In this document: positions 1-10,266 of the stretch, piece after piece
Numbering within the stretch: the first letter of the stretch is position 1
Layout: every line of letters begins with the position of its first letter
NCBI GenBank assembly: GCA_009823505.1
Contig: VZQC01009558.1
Span: 1,335,012 to 1,399,011, forward strand
Length of the DNA stretch: 64,000 bases
From: Rhizomys pruinosus
Lineage: Eukaryota > Chordata > Mammalia > Rodentia > Spalacidae
Direction: 5' to 3'
The notes under the pieces: generated by a model
Told to the model about the DNA's origin: nothing
What the model saw: only the letters and a program-made list of their open reading frames with translations
Databases searched by the model: none
Translations under genes and position numbers: made by a program

Positions 1-537
1 GCCTCACCTCCCACTTCATTCCTGTGCACACGGCCTCACCTCCCGCTTCATTCCTGTGCACATGGTCTCACCTCCTGCTTCATTCCTGTGCATATGGTCT
101 CACCTCCTGCTTCATTCCTGTGCACATGGTCTCACCTCCTGCTTCATTCCTGTGCACACGGTCTCACCTCCTGCTTCATTCCTGTGCACACAGTCTCACC
201 CCCTGCTTCATTTCTGTGCACACGGCCTCACCTCCTGCTTCATTCCTGTGCACATGGTCTCACCTCCTGCTTCATTTCTGTGCACACGGTCACACCTCCT
301 GCTTCATTTCTGTGCACATGGTCTCATCTCCTGCTTCATTCCTATGCACACGGTCTCACTTCCTGCTTCGTTCCTGTGCACACGGTCTCACCTCCTGCTT
401 CATTTCTGTGCACACGGTCTCATCTCCTGCTTCATTCCTGTGCACATGGTCTCACCTCCTGCTTTGTCCCTGTGCACACGGTCTCACCTCCTGCTTCATC
501 CCTGTGCACACGGTCTCATCTCCTGCTTCATTTCTGT
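1..537. repeat. 32-bp minisatellite, about 17 units, cut by window edge
   Basis: A tandem array with a 32-base period built around CTGTGCACACGGTCTCACC followed by TCCTGCTTCATT. Units differ by scattered substitutions (CACATGG/CACACGG, TTCCTG/TTTCTG), so this is an old, diverged array. It continues beyond the left edge. Because 32 is not a multiple of three, several overlapping open frames cycle through the same three peptides; none looks like a real protein. Seed sequence not identified. Confidence 0.95.
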
Positions 538-945
538 CCAGCATGAAGCTCTGGTGCTGGACTTACTGGAAAATGGTATTTTGCTCTCAAAAACTGATGC
601 CTCTATGGAAGGTTCTCTATGAGATTTGGATTTTCTCCTTGCATGCTGGCTTTCAAAGGTGCTTTAATTACCTCACAGGCCCCTTGCTGAGCAGAAGCCC
701 TTACAGCAGAAGCTCAGCACAAGGAGGGAAGAGCTGCCTCACAGGTAAGAGGAGGGGTAAAATTTCACAGGTACTTCCTGCTCTGTTCCCATTCCAGATG
801 TGCCTGCCGGGAGCTGGAGAAGGCAGAAGAGAGATGCTCTAATCTCTGTTAATTCCTCTCATTTATCTTTTTGATCTATTCTGCCCATTTTCATTGGTGG
901 TTAAAATCAAAAGGGTCTCTCTGGATGAAAGCAGAGCCTGGAGGG
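538..945. other. Single-copy sequence, no gene seen
   Basis: Unique-looking sequence between two tandem repeats. No convincing exon, SINE or LINE is recognised. Confidence 0.5.
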
Positions 946-1083
946 CTGGGCAGTGGCTATATCTGGTGCTGGGCGGTGGCTGTATCTGGTGCTGGGCAGT
1001 GGCTGTATCTAGTGCTGGGCAGTGGCTGTATCTGGTGCTGGGCAGTGGCTGTATCTGGTGCTGGGCAGTGGCTGTATCTGATG
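946..1083. repeat. 23-bp tandem repeat, six units
   Basis: Six head-to-tail units of 23 bases (CTGGGCAGTGGCTGTATCTG plus GTG) occupy exactly 138 bases. The units differ at only a few positions, so the array is fairly young or homogenised. Confidence 0.95.
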
Positions 1084-1137
1084 AAGGCTCGCTGGTTGGT
1101 CATTCCCTGTTGGGAAGGTGAGGGGTGTAGGGAGTGT

Positions 1138-1234
1138 GCCAGAGGAAGAGAGAAGGAAAAGAGGAGAGTATGAGAGGGAGACAGGAGAGGATGTGAGGAG
1201 AGAAAGGAGGAGGAAGAGGAGGAAGAGGAAGGCT
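1138..1234. repeat. Purine-rich (GA/GGA) low-complexity tract
   Basis: Nearly uninterrupted A/G sequence with GAGGAA and GGAGGA motifs on the + strand. No unit is strictly periodic. Confidence 0.8.
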
Positions 1235-2246
1235 GAACTCATCCTTTTATCTGAACTGACAGACTCCTGAGGTGACAGAACTAATTGGTCCACATTGGCA
1301 GAGCCCTCACCACCTAATCACCTCAGGAGAGTCCTGTTTCCCAACGCTTCCTGGGACAGATGATCTTTGGGGTCACGCCTGGCCCCTAGCAGCTTCTCCT
1401 TTCAGCTCTCTACCCGGGGCTCTTCTTAATAAGATGACACAAACTGGATAGCCTCAACCACAGAAACCCACTGCCTTGCAGCTCTGGGGCTGGAAGCCAG
1501 GGGACAGGGAGTCCTTCATGTAGGAAGGATGTGCTCCCCTCTGCTTGAGGTTCGCTGCTGAGCTTGGTTACCCTGACCACTGTCTCCATTTCATGCGGTG
1601 TTCTTGCTGTGCACATGTCTGGCTCCAAATTTTCCCTTTTAACTAGGATGCTCATCAAATCAGATTAGGACCCACCGGAGTGACCTCATTGCAATGAAGA
1701 ACCTGACTCCAAACAAGGTCCCATTCTTGGGTACAGAGTTAGAGTCTAACGCGGTTTCCTGGAGACACAAGGCACTCACCCTCAGGCACAAGGAGCTGGA
1801 TTTTAGTGGAAGTTCCCTGGTGTTGTGCTGGGTCAGAGAACAGGACACCCTAGCAGAGGGGTGTGACACACACAGACTCAAGGAAGGCTTTAGGTACTCG
1901 CTGGCCTCTGAGCTCAGGAATGTCTCAGAAAATACTGTGGAAAAATCAGTTGAAAGTACACAATGCCTTGTTACAGGAGCCAGTTTCCATGTTCAGTTTT
2001 GGAAGGGATGGGTCATAGGAAAAGATAATGAGAGACTTAGAAAGGGAAAGAAAGGATTTTTAGTAAATGATTAAGTAAACACAGAGGCAGTGGACTGACA
2101 GCAGGGGTGAGGGTGGTGATTAGATTCCCCAACAAATCTCATTCTCATTCAAGGTAAGCAGAAAACTGATTGATAAGTGCTTTGACTGGAATGTTCATTT
2201 CTTCACAAAAGTAGACTCTGAGTTAGATCAGCTAGAAGCCTTCTGT
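1235..2246. other. Single-copy intergenic or intronic sequence
   Basis: About 1 kb in which I recognise no repeat family, splice-bounded open frame or RNA gene. Open frames here are short and lack protein-like composition. Confidence 0.4.
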
Positions 2247-2256
2247 CCTAGACCAG

Positions 2257-2334
2257 ACTTAGAAGGAGGGAGTGGGACTGGGGATTGAACCCAGAATCTC
2301 CCACGCCAGGCAAGCCTCTATCATTGAGCTACCT
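2257..2334 (-). mobile_element. ID-like tRNA-derived SINE, antisense
   Basis: Read on the minus strand this shows a Pol III-style head (GGTAGCTCAATGATAGAG) and a B-box region (GGGTTCAATCC). It is bracketed by a perfect 10-base direct repeat, CCTAGACCAG, at 2,247-2,256 and 2,335-2,344, as expected for target-site duplication. A-tail is not obvious. Confidence 0.75.
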
Positions 2335-2344
2335 CCTAGACCAG

Positions 2345-2999
2345 GAGTTTCTCTTCAAAGGCCCCGATGTTGCCTCTGACACTTGGCTCCTGCCCACATC
2401 CGGTCTGGTGGTCCCTATTCCTCCTGACTTCTCCGCTGTGGGAACAGCTCTGTCTTGTTCATCTGCTTCCTCTCGCAGCATTCATACGCTGCCTGGTCTC
2501 TCTCTGTGTCTCTCTGTCTCTGTCTCTTTCATCTCAGCCCACTGCTTTGGACTTAGTGCTCCTGATCTGCCCTGGCCTCTTCTTCCTCCTCAGACCTGTC
2601 TGGCTCTCTTCAGTTCTCAGGACTTGCTCACTTGCTGGCCCCGCCCTCGAGGAGGAGTGTTTGCCAGCCTGCGCTGCCCCATCCAGTGCTGTTCCATGCC
2701 TGGATTCCACCAGTCCTTCCACCCTGTCTCCTTCCTGCACCACCACGTTGGTCTTGTCGCTATGTTTTTCCCTCTGGTCTGTCTTCCTTAGAAGATTGTT
2801 AGGAATAGAGGGGAGAGACCCTGTGTTGCTCCGTGTGGCGTCCGAGCATCCAGTACTGAGGAACATTTAACTCAAATATGAGGAAACAAGTTCTGATTAT
2901 ACGGCTTCAAGTACTGGGTGGAAAAAGTAGCAAGATTCCTTCCAGAGCTTGTCCCCCCTCCATCCATCTTCCGAATCTCTAAATCATGGAGATGCTGAT
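2345..2999. other. Single-copy, pyrimidine-leaning sequence
   Basis: Two overlapping open frames of about 168 codons cover this stretch on the + strand, but they reflect C/T-rich low-complexity composition (many Leu, Ser, Pro). There is no recognisable domain, splice signal or start context. No gene is called. Confidence 0.4.
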
Positions 3000-3110
3000 C
3001 CAGTCTCCCTCCCTTTTTCCCTCCCTCCCTCTCTCCCTCTCTCCCTCCCTCTTCCTCCCTTTTCCCTTCCCTCCCTCTCTCCCTCCCTCCCTTCTGCCCT
3101 CCCTTTCCCT
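3000..3110. repeat. (CCCTCT)-type polypyrimidine tract
   Basis: Over 100 bases almost purely C and T with CCCTCCCTCT motifs. The homopurine/homopyrimidine character could permit triplex (H-DNA) structure; that is inference. Confidence 0.85.
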
Positions 3111-3111
3111 T

Positions 3112-3282
3112 TTTTATTTTTTAATTAATTAAATTTTATTTTATGTGTATGAGTGTATTGCCTGAATGTATGCAGGTACAGCTATGTCATGCAATGTCCA
3201 TGGAGATCAGAAGAGGGTGCAGATCCCCTGGAACTGGAGCAATGGAAGGTTGTTAGCCACCAAGTAGGTGTTGCAGTTTTGA

Positions 3283-3345
<63 letters not shown>

Positions 3346-3353
3346 GGTAGACA
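3112..3353 (-). mobile_element. B2-family SINE, antisense, head replaced by (CT)n
   Basis: The antisense B2 tail and body are visible (TTTTATGTGTATGAGTGTAT, then AGATCAGAAGAGGGTGCAGA and CCCTGGAACTGGAG). Where the antisense B2 head normally reads CATCTCTCCAG, there is a long CT run ending in CTCTCCAG. The microsatellite appears to have grown inside the SINE. Confidence 0.75.
3289..3343. repeat. (CT)n dinucleotide microsatellite
   Basis: About 27 uninterrupted CT repeats inside an antisense B2. Confidence 0.95.
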
Positions 3354-3595
3354 CAGCTTCTATGTGTTCATGATCAATGTGAGCACCTCACATCCAGAGT
3401 CAGTCTCACAGCATCCCTCCCCAGGCTGTCCCAATCTGATACGATGTTCCCTGGGCCTTGGAGTTGGTGATACACATATCCCGTTTAGAGCGTGACCTCT
3501 TCTTTTCTTCTTAGGGATCTTCACTCAATAGGCCCAAGGATGAAGGCTAATTTCTCCATGGTCTTCCATTTACCTGAAAACCTCTTGTTTTATTA
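3354..3595. other. Probable old LINE-1 remnant, weak
   Basis: The segment around 3,515-3,590 (GGATCTTCACTCAATA and CTTCCATTTACCTG) resembles the antisense LINE-1 ORF2 3' end seen elsewhere in the window. The match is short and degraded. Confidence 0.35.
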
Positions 3596-3720
3596 AAGAC
3601 AGCATCTCACTATGAAGTTCTGTCTGGCTTGGAAATTGCTATGTAGACCAGGCAGGCCTTGAACCCAACTGCTTCCTCCTCCAGAGTGCTGGGATTAAAG
3701 GTAGGTACCCACCCAGCTGC
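3596..3720 (-). mobile_element. B1 SINE, antisense, diverged
   Basis: Antisense B1 landmarks: GACAGCATCTCACTATG, TATGTAGACCAGGCAGGCCT and GTGCTGGGATTAAAGG. Confidence 0.85.
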
Positions 3721-3734
3721 CTCTTCTTTATTTA

Positions 3735-3736
<2 letters not shown>

Positions 3737-3765
<29 letters not shown>
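3737..3765. repeat. (TG)n microsatellite
   Basis: About 14 TG dinucleotides, next to the antisense composite SINE whose 3' end normally carries a CA run. Confidence 0.95.
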
Positions 3766-3767
<2 letters not shown>

Positions 3768-3965
3768 AGATGTTTGTGGACATGCATGTGGAGGGCATAG
3801 GTCAATATCAGATGTCTTCTTACATCTCTCTTCACCTTGTTGTTTTGAGACAGGGTGTCTCGCTGAGCTCAGAACTCGCCTATTGGCCAAGATGGCAGGC
3901 CAATGAGCTCTCAGAATCTTCTGTCTTTCTGCCCACCCAGCCCAGGGTTCCAGGTTCCAGTACAC
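3766..3965 (-). mobile_element. Composite rodent SINE, antisense
   Basis: It carries the diagnostic string GAGACAGGGTGTCTCGCTGA, GGTCAATATCAGATGTCTTC and TGGCCAAGATGGCAGGCC. The same element in sense orientation occurs at 28,205-28,890 and 52,792-53,146 in this window. I cannot assign a database family name from memory with certainty. Confidence 0.6.
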
Positions 3966-5635
3966 TACCACTGGAAGTTTTTACATGGGTGTCCTCGTGT
4001 TTGCATGGCCAGGCCATCTTGCCCAACCCAGGAACCCCTTGTAGACGTGCATCTCCTGGACAGTGTCACCATGCTCGATTTGCCTCGAAGCAAGAGGTGC
4101 TCAGGAGCAGAGCACAGCAGCTCCCCTGCCCTCCCCAGTAGCCTCCCACCCCTCACTGCAGCAAGCCACCATCAGACCTGCTCTGAGCCAGCCTGGTCAG
4201 CCCCCACCTCCCTTCTCTCCGTTCCCGTGTGACATCGCTTCTCCCTCTGCCCTTTCTCTGATCACAAATAACTTTGTAACCTTTTCTATCTTTTCTCTCA
4301 TCAGCCCTTTTCTTCTTTCTTTGGCCTCCAGTTCTGCTCGTATCTGCCTGTTCTTGTCTCCAGGGGAGGCAGGAGACAACCCCTCCCACCTCAGTATAAG
4401 ACTTAGTGTAAAAAAACTCCGGGTTATATTGAGGTGACTCCACTGAACACAACCCTTTAGATCAAATCCAAATAGATTTTTGAGGGAAATGGCTTCATGT
4501 GTTAAATTTCCAGCTCAGGTTCTTGCCAAGAGGTCGACCCATAGGCTTTGCTGGCCAAGTCTCTTTCCACTTCCTGAAAACTATAGCCTTAAAATCTGCA
4601 GGAGGCAGGTTGGACCTGCCTGGCCTTGCCTTGCATCTGATGTGCATCCAGGACAATCTAAAATTAGGTGTGCTCCCTGCCAGCAGCCTTCACAGCCCCC
4701 ACCCCCTTGGGCTCAGGGCTGAGCAGCAGAAACAGGTGATTGCAACCGGGTCCAGAAAGACGAGGAGGATCAAGTTCTGAGGCTGGAAACGGAGTGCTGG
4801 GTCCAGGAACAGGACCACAAACCCAGGCTTATGTGGCCACGGTCAGTCAAGGAGAAACCAGCTCAGAACAAAGTCAGATCTGCTGGTAGCTCTGTGGACA
4901 ACTCTAGGTTGGCTGGGGGTGGGTGCAGGGAAGGGAGGAGGCACACGCTGTGCACCCACCACGTTCCACAAAGGATCCATGGAATCCATGGCTGTTTCTG
5001 TCATTTGCCTCTTTTTCTTTTGACTGAAATGTCAGAGGTGAGCAGCACTCACCAGTGCCACGAGTGTGACTGATAAGAAAGGATTCACACCTAAGCCTAT
5101 TTAACCTAAGGCCTGATACATTGCTCTGGAAGGTGTAGGAAAGGGAACTTTACCTGAAACCCATGAGATGGGCCATCACCATCTCATCGAAATTTCGTAC
5201 CCTGGGTCGCAGCCCAGTGATTATCCAGACTGCCTTGTGTAGCTTGGGTCAAGCAGGATTGTGTAGCTGTGGTTGTCTGCACCGGATCAAGCCAGCCAAC
5301 ATTCCAGCATGGAGGGAGGAAGGCCTGCCCCCCCATGAGCCCCCAACTCCAGCTGAGGTGGGGGGCTCTGGGGAAAGGGGAGTCCGTATTCCTTAAGGAT
5401 GTGGCCCCTGTAGGTCGACCACACGCCAGTGGATGGCCCACACCCAGGAGTCTATGGACAGCACAGAGTGTACTCTGGGTTATGAAGAAGAATAAGAGGA
5501 CATGACGTCAGAAGTGGCATTAGAGCATGCGTCTGAGAAGAGTCAGGGGAAGAGCGGGCAGAACAGGATCAAAATATATTGTATGTACAAACTTCCCCCA
5601 AAATTAATAAAAATATTGTATAAAAAACAAAAGGA
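3966..5635. other. Single-copy sequence, no gene seen
   Basis: About 1.7 kb with no recognisable SINE, LINE, exon or RNA gene. Open frames on both strands reach 124 codons but overlap one another and show no domain. Confidence 0.4.
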
Positions 5636-5880
5636 GGGGCTGGAGAGATGGCCTAGCGGTTAAGAGCACCGACCGCTCTTACAGAGGACCCAGGTTCGAT
5701 CCCCAGCACCCACATGGTGGCCGAGAATGTCTGAAACTCCAATTCCAGGAGAACTCCAGTTCCAAGGGAATCCGACACCCTCTTCTGACCTCCGCGGCAT
5801 TGCACGACATGGGTGCACAAACCTGCATGCAGACAGTACATTCATACACATACAGAAATAAAAAAAAAAAACCCAAAAAA
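5636..5880 (+). mobile_element. B2 SINE, sense, near full length
   Basis: A complete B2: head GGGGCTGGAGAGATGGCC, A box TGGCCTAGCGG, B box GGTTCGATCC, body GAAACTCCAATTCCAGGAGA and an A-rich end. Flanking near-repeats ACAAAAGGA/ACCAAAAGGA (5,627-5,635; 5,881-5,890) look like target-site duplication. Low divergence from the other young copies suggests recent insertion. Confidence 0.93.
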
Positions 5881-5907
5881 ACCAAAAGGAATCATGTTAT
5901 AAAAACC

Positions 5908-6058
5908 ATGCTAGGTGATGTATTCCTTTAATCTGAGTACTTAGATGTAGAGGCTGGAGCGTCAGAAGTTCAAGGTCACCCTCAGCTTTACATTGAGTTC
6001 CAGGCCAATTTTGAGACATGACACCCTATATCAAAAATAAAAAATAATAAAATAAAAT
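5908..6058 (+). mobile_element. Old B1-like SINE, sense
   Basis: Degraded B1 with TTCCTTTAATCTGAGTACTT, AGTTCAAGGTCACC and an A-rich AATAAAATAAAA tail. Confidence 0.7.
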
Positions 6059-6430
6059 GTATGCTTTGCTGGCCAATTCCGCTGGGCAAACAAGACAGGA
6101 GGGTGGTTACAGATGTCTGTGCCCAACTTGTCCAGGTCCATCCTAGATAGGGCTGTGTCCAGACACCGTACAAACCCATAGGTGCTTCTCTGGCTTCGAG
6201 ATGACCTTTTCGAATTCTCTCATCAAGTGAATAATGAAACAATACTCTCATAAATTGAGGATAGAGATCAGAAACCTAGGTTTGGAGAGTCTGTAAAGCA
6301 CAGCCATACAGGTAACCACACTAAATGTTAATGTGTTAAACATGTCAAACAAAAGGAAAAGGTTAAATGGTTCTAAAAGAAACAGAGGCTTAATTATCAA
6401 TTATCTATTGTCTATAAGAAATTCACTTTG

Positions 6431-6803
6431 TCTGGACATGGTGGCACATGCCTTTAATCCCAGCACTCTGGAGGGAGAGGCAGGCAGATCTCTGTGAGTT
6501 CAAGGTCAGTCTGGTCCTACGTATCGAGTTCCAGGACAGCTGGGGCTACAACAGGGAGACCCTGTTTCAAAAAGAAAAAAAAAAAGAAGAGGAAGAGGAA
6601 GAGGAAGAAGAAGAAGAATAAGTAATACTAATAATAACAGACGGCATCCTCCTCCTCGCTCATACTCCTCATCGTCCTCCGGCCTCCTTTGATTCTTCTC
6701 CTACTGTCATTCGTTTCGTCTTAGTCTTATGCTTCTGCTCGTCTTCGTTCTCTCCCCTCCCTTCCTTGATTATTTGCTCCTCTCCCTCCTTTCCTGTGCC
6801 TCC
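6431..6803 (+). mobile_element. B1 SINE with an unusually long low-complexity tail
   Basis: The B1 body spans 6,431 to about 6,565, followed by a (GAA)/(GGAAGA) tail to 6,622 and then a CTC/TTC-rich stretch to 6,803. The whole block is flanked by the perfect 10-base repeat ATTCACTTTG (6,421-6,430; 6,804-6,813), and the host L1 sequence resumes on the far side, so body and tail behave as one insertion. Confidence 0.75.
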
Positions 6804-7201
6804 ATTCACTTTGAAGTGAATGGAAATAAATTCTGTGTGAACTAGAAGTCCAGGGTGGCTGAAACAGCAATATTAATAGTAGATAAAGTAGATTTAGATA
6901 AAGTATGTTACAAGAAAATAGAGGGCCATTTTATGATGGCGAAAAGGTCAATATACTAGGAAAAAATTGTCATAAATGTGCATGTTTTTTATAAGACATT
7001 CAAAGGAATGAAGCAAAATATCGCAGAATTAAAAGGAGACTAGGGCCACCACCACCACCGCAGATAAGGGTCTGACACTGTCGGCTCGCCATCCAACAGA
7101 ACAATGAATCTGACCTTAGCCGACATCTGGTCAGGACATAGCCTTGAGCAACACTATTACTTCTGGTTGACTAAAGCTTCTGTAAAAAAGAATGGGGTTC
7201 C

Positions 7202-7392
7202 CGATCCCCAGCACCCACATGGCGGCCAAGAGCTGTCTGAAACTCCAATTCCAGGAGAACTCCAGTTCCAGGGGAGTCCGACCCTCTTCTGACCTCCGCG
7301 GCGGGCGTTGCACGTCACGGGTGCACAGACTTGCATGTAGACAGTACATTCATACACAGAGTGGAAATAAATAAAAAAAAATAAAATAAATA
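7202..7392 (+). mobile_element. 5'-truncated B2 SINE
   Basis: The copy starts inside the B2 B box (GATCCCCAGC) and runs to the A-rich tail. It is flanked by a perfect 15-base direct repeat AAAGAATGGGGTTCC (7,187-7,201; 7,393-7,407). The A box is missing, so it should be transcriptionally dead. Confidence 0.9.
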
Positions 7393-7454
7393 AAAGAATG
7401 GGGTTCCGAGTGACCCTTGAGGACCAGATCCTCAACTGACTTTGAGAAAAAGAA

Positions 7455-7881
7455 GACCTTGGTTAATCTGGACTGACTGGGGACTGTGTGGGCCTAAGCA
7501 TCCAAAGGGAAAGTATAACCAGAAATAATAATCAATAAGGTCTGGAGAAGAAATTGTATTTCAGATATAAAACTTGAGAATCCTTCAAACCTTCAATGCC
7601 AGATGGGGACTACTGAGAATCCAGCTTGTGGACTAAGTGGCTACTGGGATTTTCAGCCTCTTCAGATGTGACTAGACTGCCATTGTTTACTACCACATGC
7701 TGTGTCATGGAGGCTAGTGCAGGAAAGATCGAAGACAGAACCTCATTTGGGTGACCATGGGGGGGAAGGGACCCCAGTGTGGAGCACAGGGCAGGAATTG
7801 ATGGTTGTTGGGTTGCCAAGAGAGGAAACTTCAAAGCACTTCCTGGGGGGAAATATACGATCTTTTGTTAAAAAAAAAAAA
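7455..7881 (+). mobile_element. Unassigned about 425-bp interspersed repeat (R1), copy 1
   Basis: It matches 33,511-33,935 over its full length with scattered differences. Shared landmarks are CTTCAATGCCAGATGGGGAC, CCCCAGTGTGGAGCACAGG and GGAAACTTCAAGCACTTCC. Both copies end in an A-rich tail, suggesting a retroposed 3' end, possibly an L1 3' UTR. I cannot name the family. Confidence 0.65.
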
Positions 7882-8635
7882 GATTAATATAGCATTTAAA
7901 AAAAGATGTAAAAATAATATTTTTCTCTTTATTTTGTTGATCATGCTACAACCATTCATAATTTATTTTATGTAATCCTATGGTGTATTCTATCATATAG
8001 GAATATTAATATTCCCATTTTATTCTAAAAAAAGAGAATGTAAAATTTATACTTCTTTTTATATGCATGCAACTTTACTGTTAAAGTGGTGAATCTCAGC
8101 CGGGCGTGGTGGTGCACACCTTTAATCCTAGCACTTGGGAGCAGAGGAACAGGCGGATCTTTGTGAGTTCAAGGCCAGCCTGGTCTACAGAGCGAGTTCC
8201 CAGGACATGGTTTACAGGGAGAACTGGTCTCGAAAAGACCAACAAAAAAAAAAAAAAAAAAAAAAAAAAAGTGAATCTCTAAATGTACTTTGGGATTAAC
8301 CCATAGTTTATTTTCAAATTTTGTAAGTTTGATTTATGTGTAGAGTATATATATCCATATTTTGGAATAATATAAAATCAAATGGGAACAAAAAAAAGAG
8401 AGAGAGAAACCTATTCAAAGAACCACCCAAAACAGAAAACCTGTGAACCAAAAGGGTTATAAAAGACTGAGAAAAAGATGCAAGACAGGACTTGTGTATG
8501 ACAGAATCCATGAGCTCTGATGGGGGTCGGGGGACATGAGGGGTGGGCATGGATGGGAAAATGAGTCTAAATTTGATTAAGAAATGTTGTATGAAATGCA
8601 CTCAATAAAAATAAAATTTTTAAAAAGTGAGCTCA
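7882..8635 (+). mobile_element. LINE-1 3' UTR-like fragment
   Basis: The parts at 7,975-8,097 and 8,271-8,380 correspond to the 3' UTR-like sequence at about 18,740-18,935 (shared GCATGCAACTTTACTGTTAA, TAACCTATAGTTTATTTTCA in near form, and TATTTTGGAATAATATAAAA). A B1 has inserted in the middle. The last about 250 bases end in AATAAAAATAAAATT. Confidence 0.65.
8098..8270 (+). mobile_element. B1 SINE, sense, with long poly(A)
   Basis: Full B1 (GCCGGGCGTGGTGGTGCACA to TCTCGAAAAGACC) plus about 26 A. The repeat GTGAATCTC on both sides (8,089-8,097; 8,271-8,279) marks the target site within the L1 3' UTR. Confidence 0.93.
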
Positions 8636-8867
8636 GGAAACAGAGAAACCCTAAGAGATTAATCATGGTGGGAAAAATATATAAACAAACACAACTAAGG
8701 GGCACCTGTTAAGCACACTCTGTTTAGATTAAATGAAGTTTATTCTAGGAATGAAGGGATAGCTCTTTTGTATTAATACCTTAATGCAATTAATCACAGT
8801 GATAAGTCAAAGAAGAAAATGATGTCTAAAGCTTCTAATAAAATTCATTATTCATTTTAGTAATATA

Positions 8868-9066
8868 TTTTTTAAATTTTATTTATTTTTATATGTATGA
8901 ATGTTTTGTTTGCATATTTGTAAATGCACCACAGAGATCAAAAGAAGGTGTCAGATCCCTGGGACCTAGAGTTATGGATGGTTGTCAGCTGCCATGTGGG
9001 ATTTGGAAACCTGGGTCCTCTTCCAGAGCAGCCAGTGCTCTTAACGCTGAGCCATCGCTCCAGCTC
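8868..9066 (-). mobile_element. B2-family SINE, antisense, old
   Basis: Antisense B2 landmarks: TTATATGTATGAATGTTTTG, CAGAGATCAAAAGAAGG, GTGCTCTTAACGCTGAGCCA. Confidence 0.8.
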
Positions 9067-9094
9067 TGTAATACACTTTCAAGAAACATTTATG

Positions 9095-9346
9095 GGGCTG
9101 GAGAGATGGCCTAGCGGTTAAGAGCGCCGACTGCTCTTACAGAGGACCCGGGTTCGATCCCCAGCACCCACATGGTGGCCGAGAACCGTCTGAAACTCCA
9201 ATTCCAGGAGAACTCCAGTTCCAGGGGAATCTGACGCCCTCTTCTGACCTCTGCGGCATTGCACGACACGGGTGCACACACCTGCATGCAGACAGTACAT
9301 TCAGACACATACAGAATAAATAAAAAATTTAAAAATAATATTAAAA
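9095..9346 (+). mobile_element. B2 SINE, sense, full length, young
   Basis: Complete head, A box (TGGCCTAGCGG) and B box (GGTTCGATCC), with an A/T-rich end. A perfect 14-base target-site duplication AAGAAACATTTATG lies at 9,081-9,094 and 9,347-9,360. Confidence 0.95.
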
Positions 9347-9364
9347 AAGAAACATTTATGTGTA

Positions 9365-9490
9365 TAGCTGGGTATGGTGATGCATGCTTTTAATTCCAGG
9401 ACTCAGGAGGCTGTGAGTTCAAGGCAGCTTGGTCTACCTAGTGAGTTCCAAGATAGCTGGGGTATAGAGAGACCCTGTCTCAAAAAAATT
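9365..9490 (+). mobile_element. B1-like SINE, sense, with internal deletion
   Basis: GCTGGGTATGGTGATGCATG, GGAGGCTGTGAGTTCAAGG (a deletion between them) and GAGACCCTGTCTCAAAAAAA. Confidence 0.85.
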
Positions 9491-9503
9491 ACCCCCCACA
9501 AAA

Positions 9504-9508
<5 letters not shown>

Positions 9509-9535
<27 letters not shown>
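9509..9535. repeat. (TG)n microsatellite
   Basis: About 13 TG repeats at the tail side of an antisense B3. Confidence 0.95.
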
Positions 9536-9702
9536 TTGTTTGCACATGTATGCTAGCACATATGTCACACTCTAAGTGTAGATGTCAGAGGATAAGTTGG
9601 GAGAGTGGGTTCTTCTTCCACCATGTGGCTTCCAGAAATTGACTTCTGATCATCAGGTCTGGAGGCAAGAGCCTTTACCTTCTGAGCCATCTTACCAGTC
9701 AT
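9536..9702 (-). mobile_element. B3 SINE, antisense
   Basis: Landmarks GATGTCAGAGGATAAGTTGG, CTTCCACCATGTGGCTTCC and CCTTTACCTTCTGAGCCATC. The adjacent TG run is the complement of the CA-rich B3 tail. Confidence 0.8.
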
Positions 9703-9920
9703 CTAATTCTAAGAAAGGTTTTTAATGAAAGAAGAATTGAAGATATTTCCTTAAAGTGGTAAATACTACCCTCAAATGAAAAGCCAGCATTATGTTTCCT
9801 AGAATAAAATGTACCTTTTCATTACACTGATGAATAAATAATCATTTCCATAATCTAAACCATTTATTTTTTTCAAGAAGTAACTTGTTAAATCAGAAGT
9901 AGGTAAATAAGAAAATAAGA

Positions 9921-10028
9921 CATGGTTGGCCTGGTGATACAGGCCTATAATCCATCACTTGGGATGCTTTGGCAGTAATAAAGAGTGTTTAAGGCCAGCC
10001 TTAAACAGCTAGAGTGAGACTATGTTTC
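9921..10028 (+). mobile_element. Old B1/B4-like SINE, sense, interrupted
   Basis: CAGGCCTATAATCCATCACT, TTTAAGGCCAGCC and GAGTGAGACTATG are B1-type motifs. A younger antisense B1 inserted into its 3' end. Confidence 0.65.
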
Positions 10029-10187
10029 TTTCTTTTTTTTTTTTTTTGGTCTTTTCAAGACAGGGTCTCCCTGTAGCTCCAGCTGTCCTGGAACTCTCTC
10101 TGTAGATCAGGTTGGCCTTGAACTCGCAAAGATCTGCCTGCCTCTGCCTCCCAAGTGCTAGGATTAAAGGTGTGTCCCACCACGCTC
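10029..10187 (-). mobile_element. B1 SINE, antisense, nested
   Basis: Full antisense B1 from the T-run to CCCACCACGCTCA. Repeats AGTGAGACTATGTTT/AGTGAGACTGTTT on either side mark insertion into the older SINE. Confidence 0.88.
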
Positions 10188-10227
10188 AGTGAGACTGTTT
10201 CAAAACAAATCAAAACAAAATAATGCA

Positions 10228-10231
<4 letters not shown>

Positions 10232-10264
<33 letters not shown>
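10232..10264. repeat. (CA)n microsatellite
   Basis: About 16 CA repeats. Confidence 0.95.

Positions 10265-10266
<2 letters not shown>

Noticed and set aside
5636..5720. tRNA-like A and B boxes, possible tRNA gene
   Set aside because: They belong to the B2 SINE head; the cloverleaf is not preserved and the body is B2.
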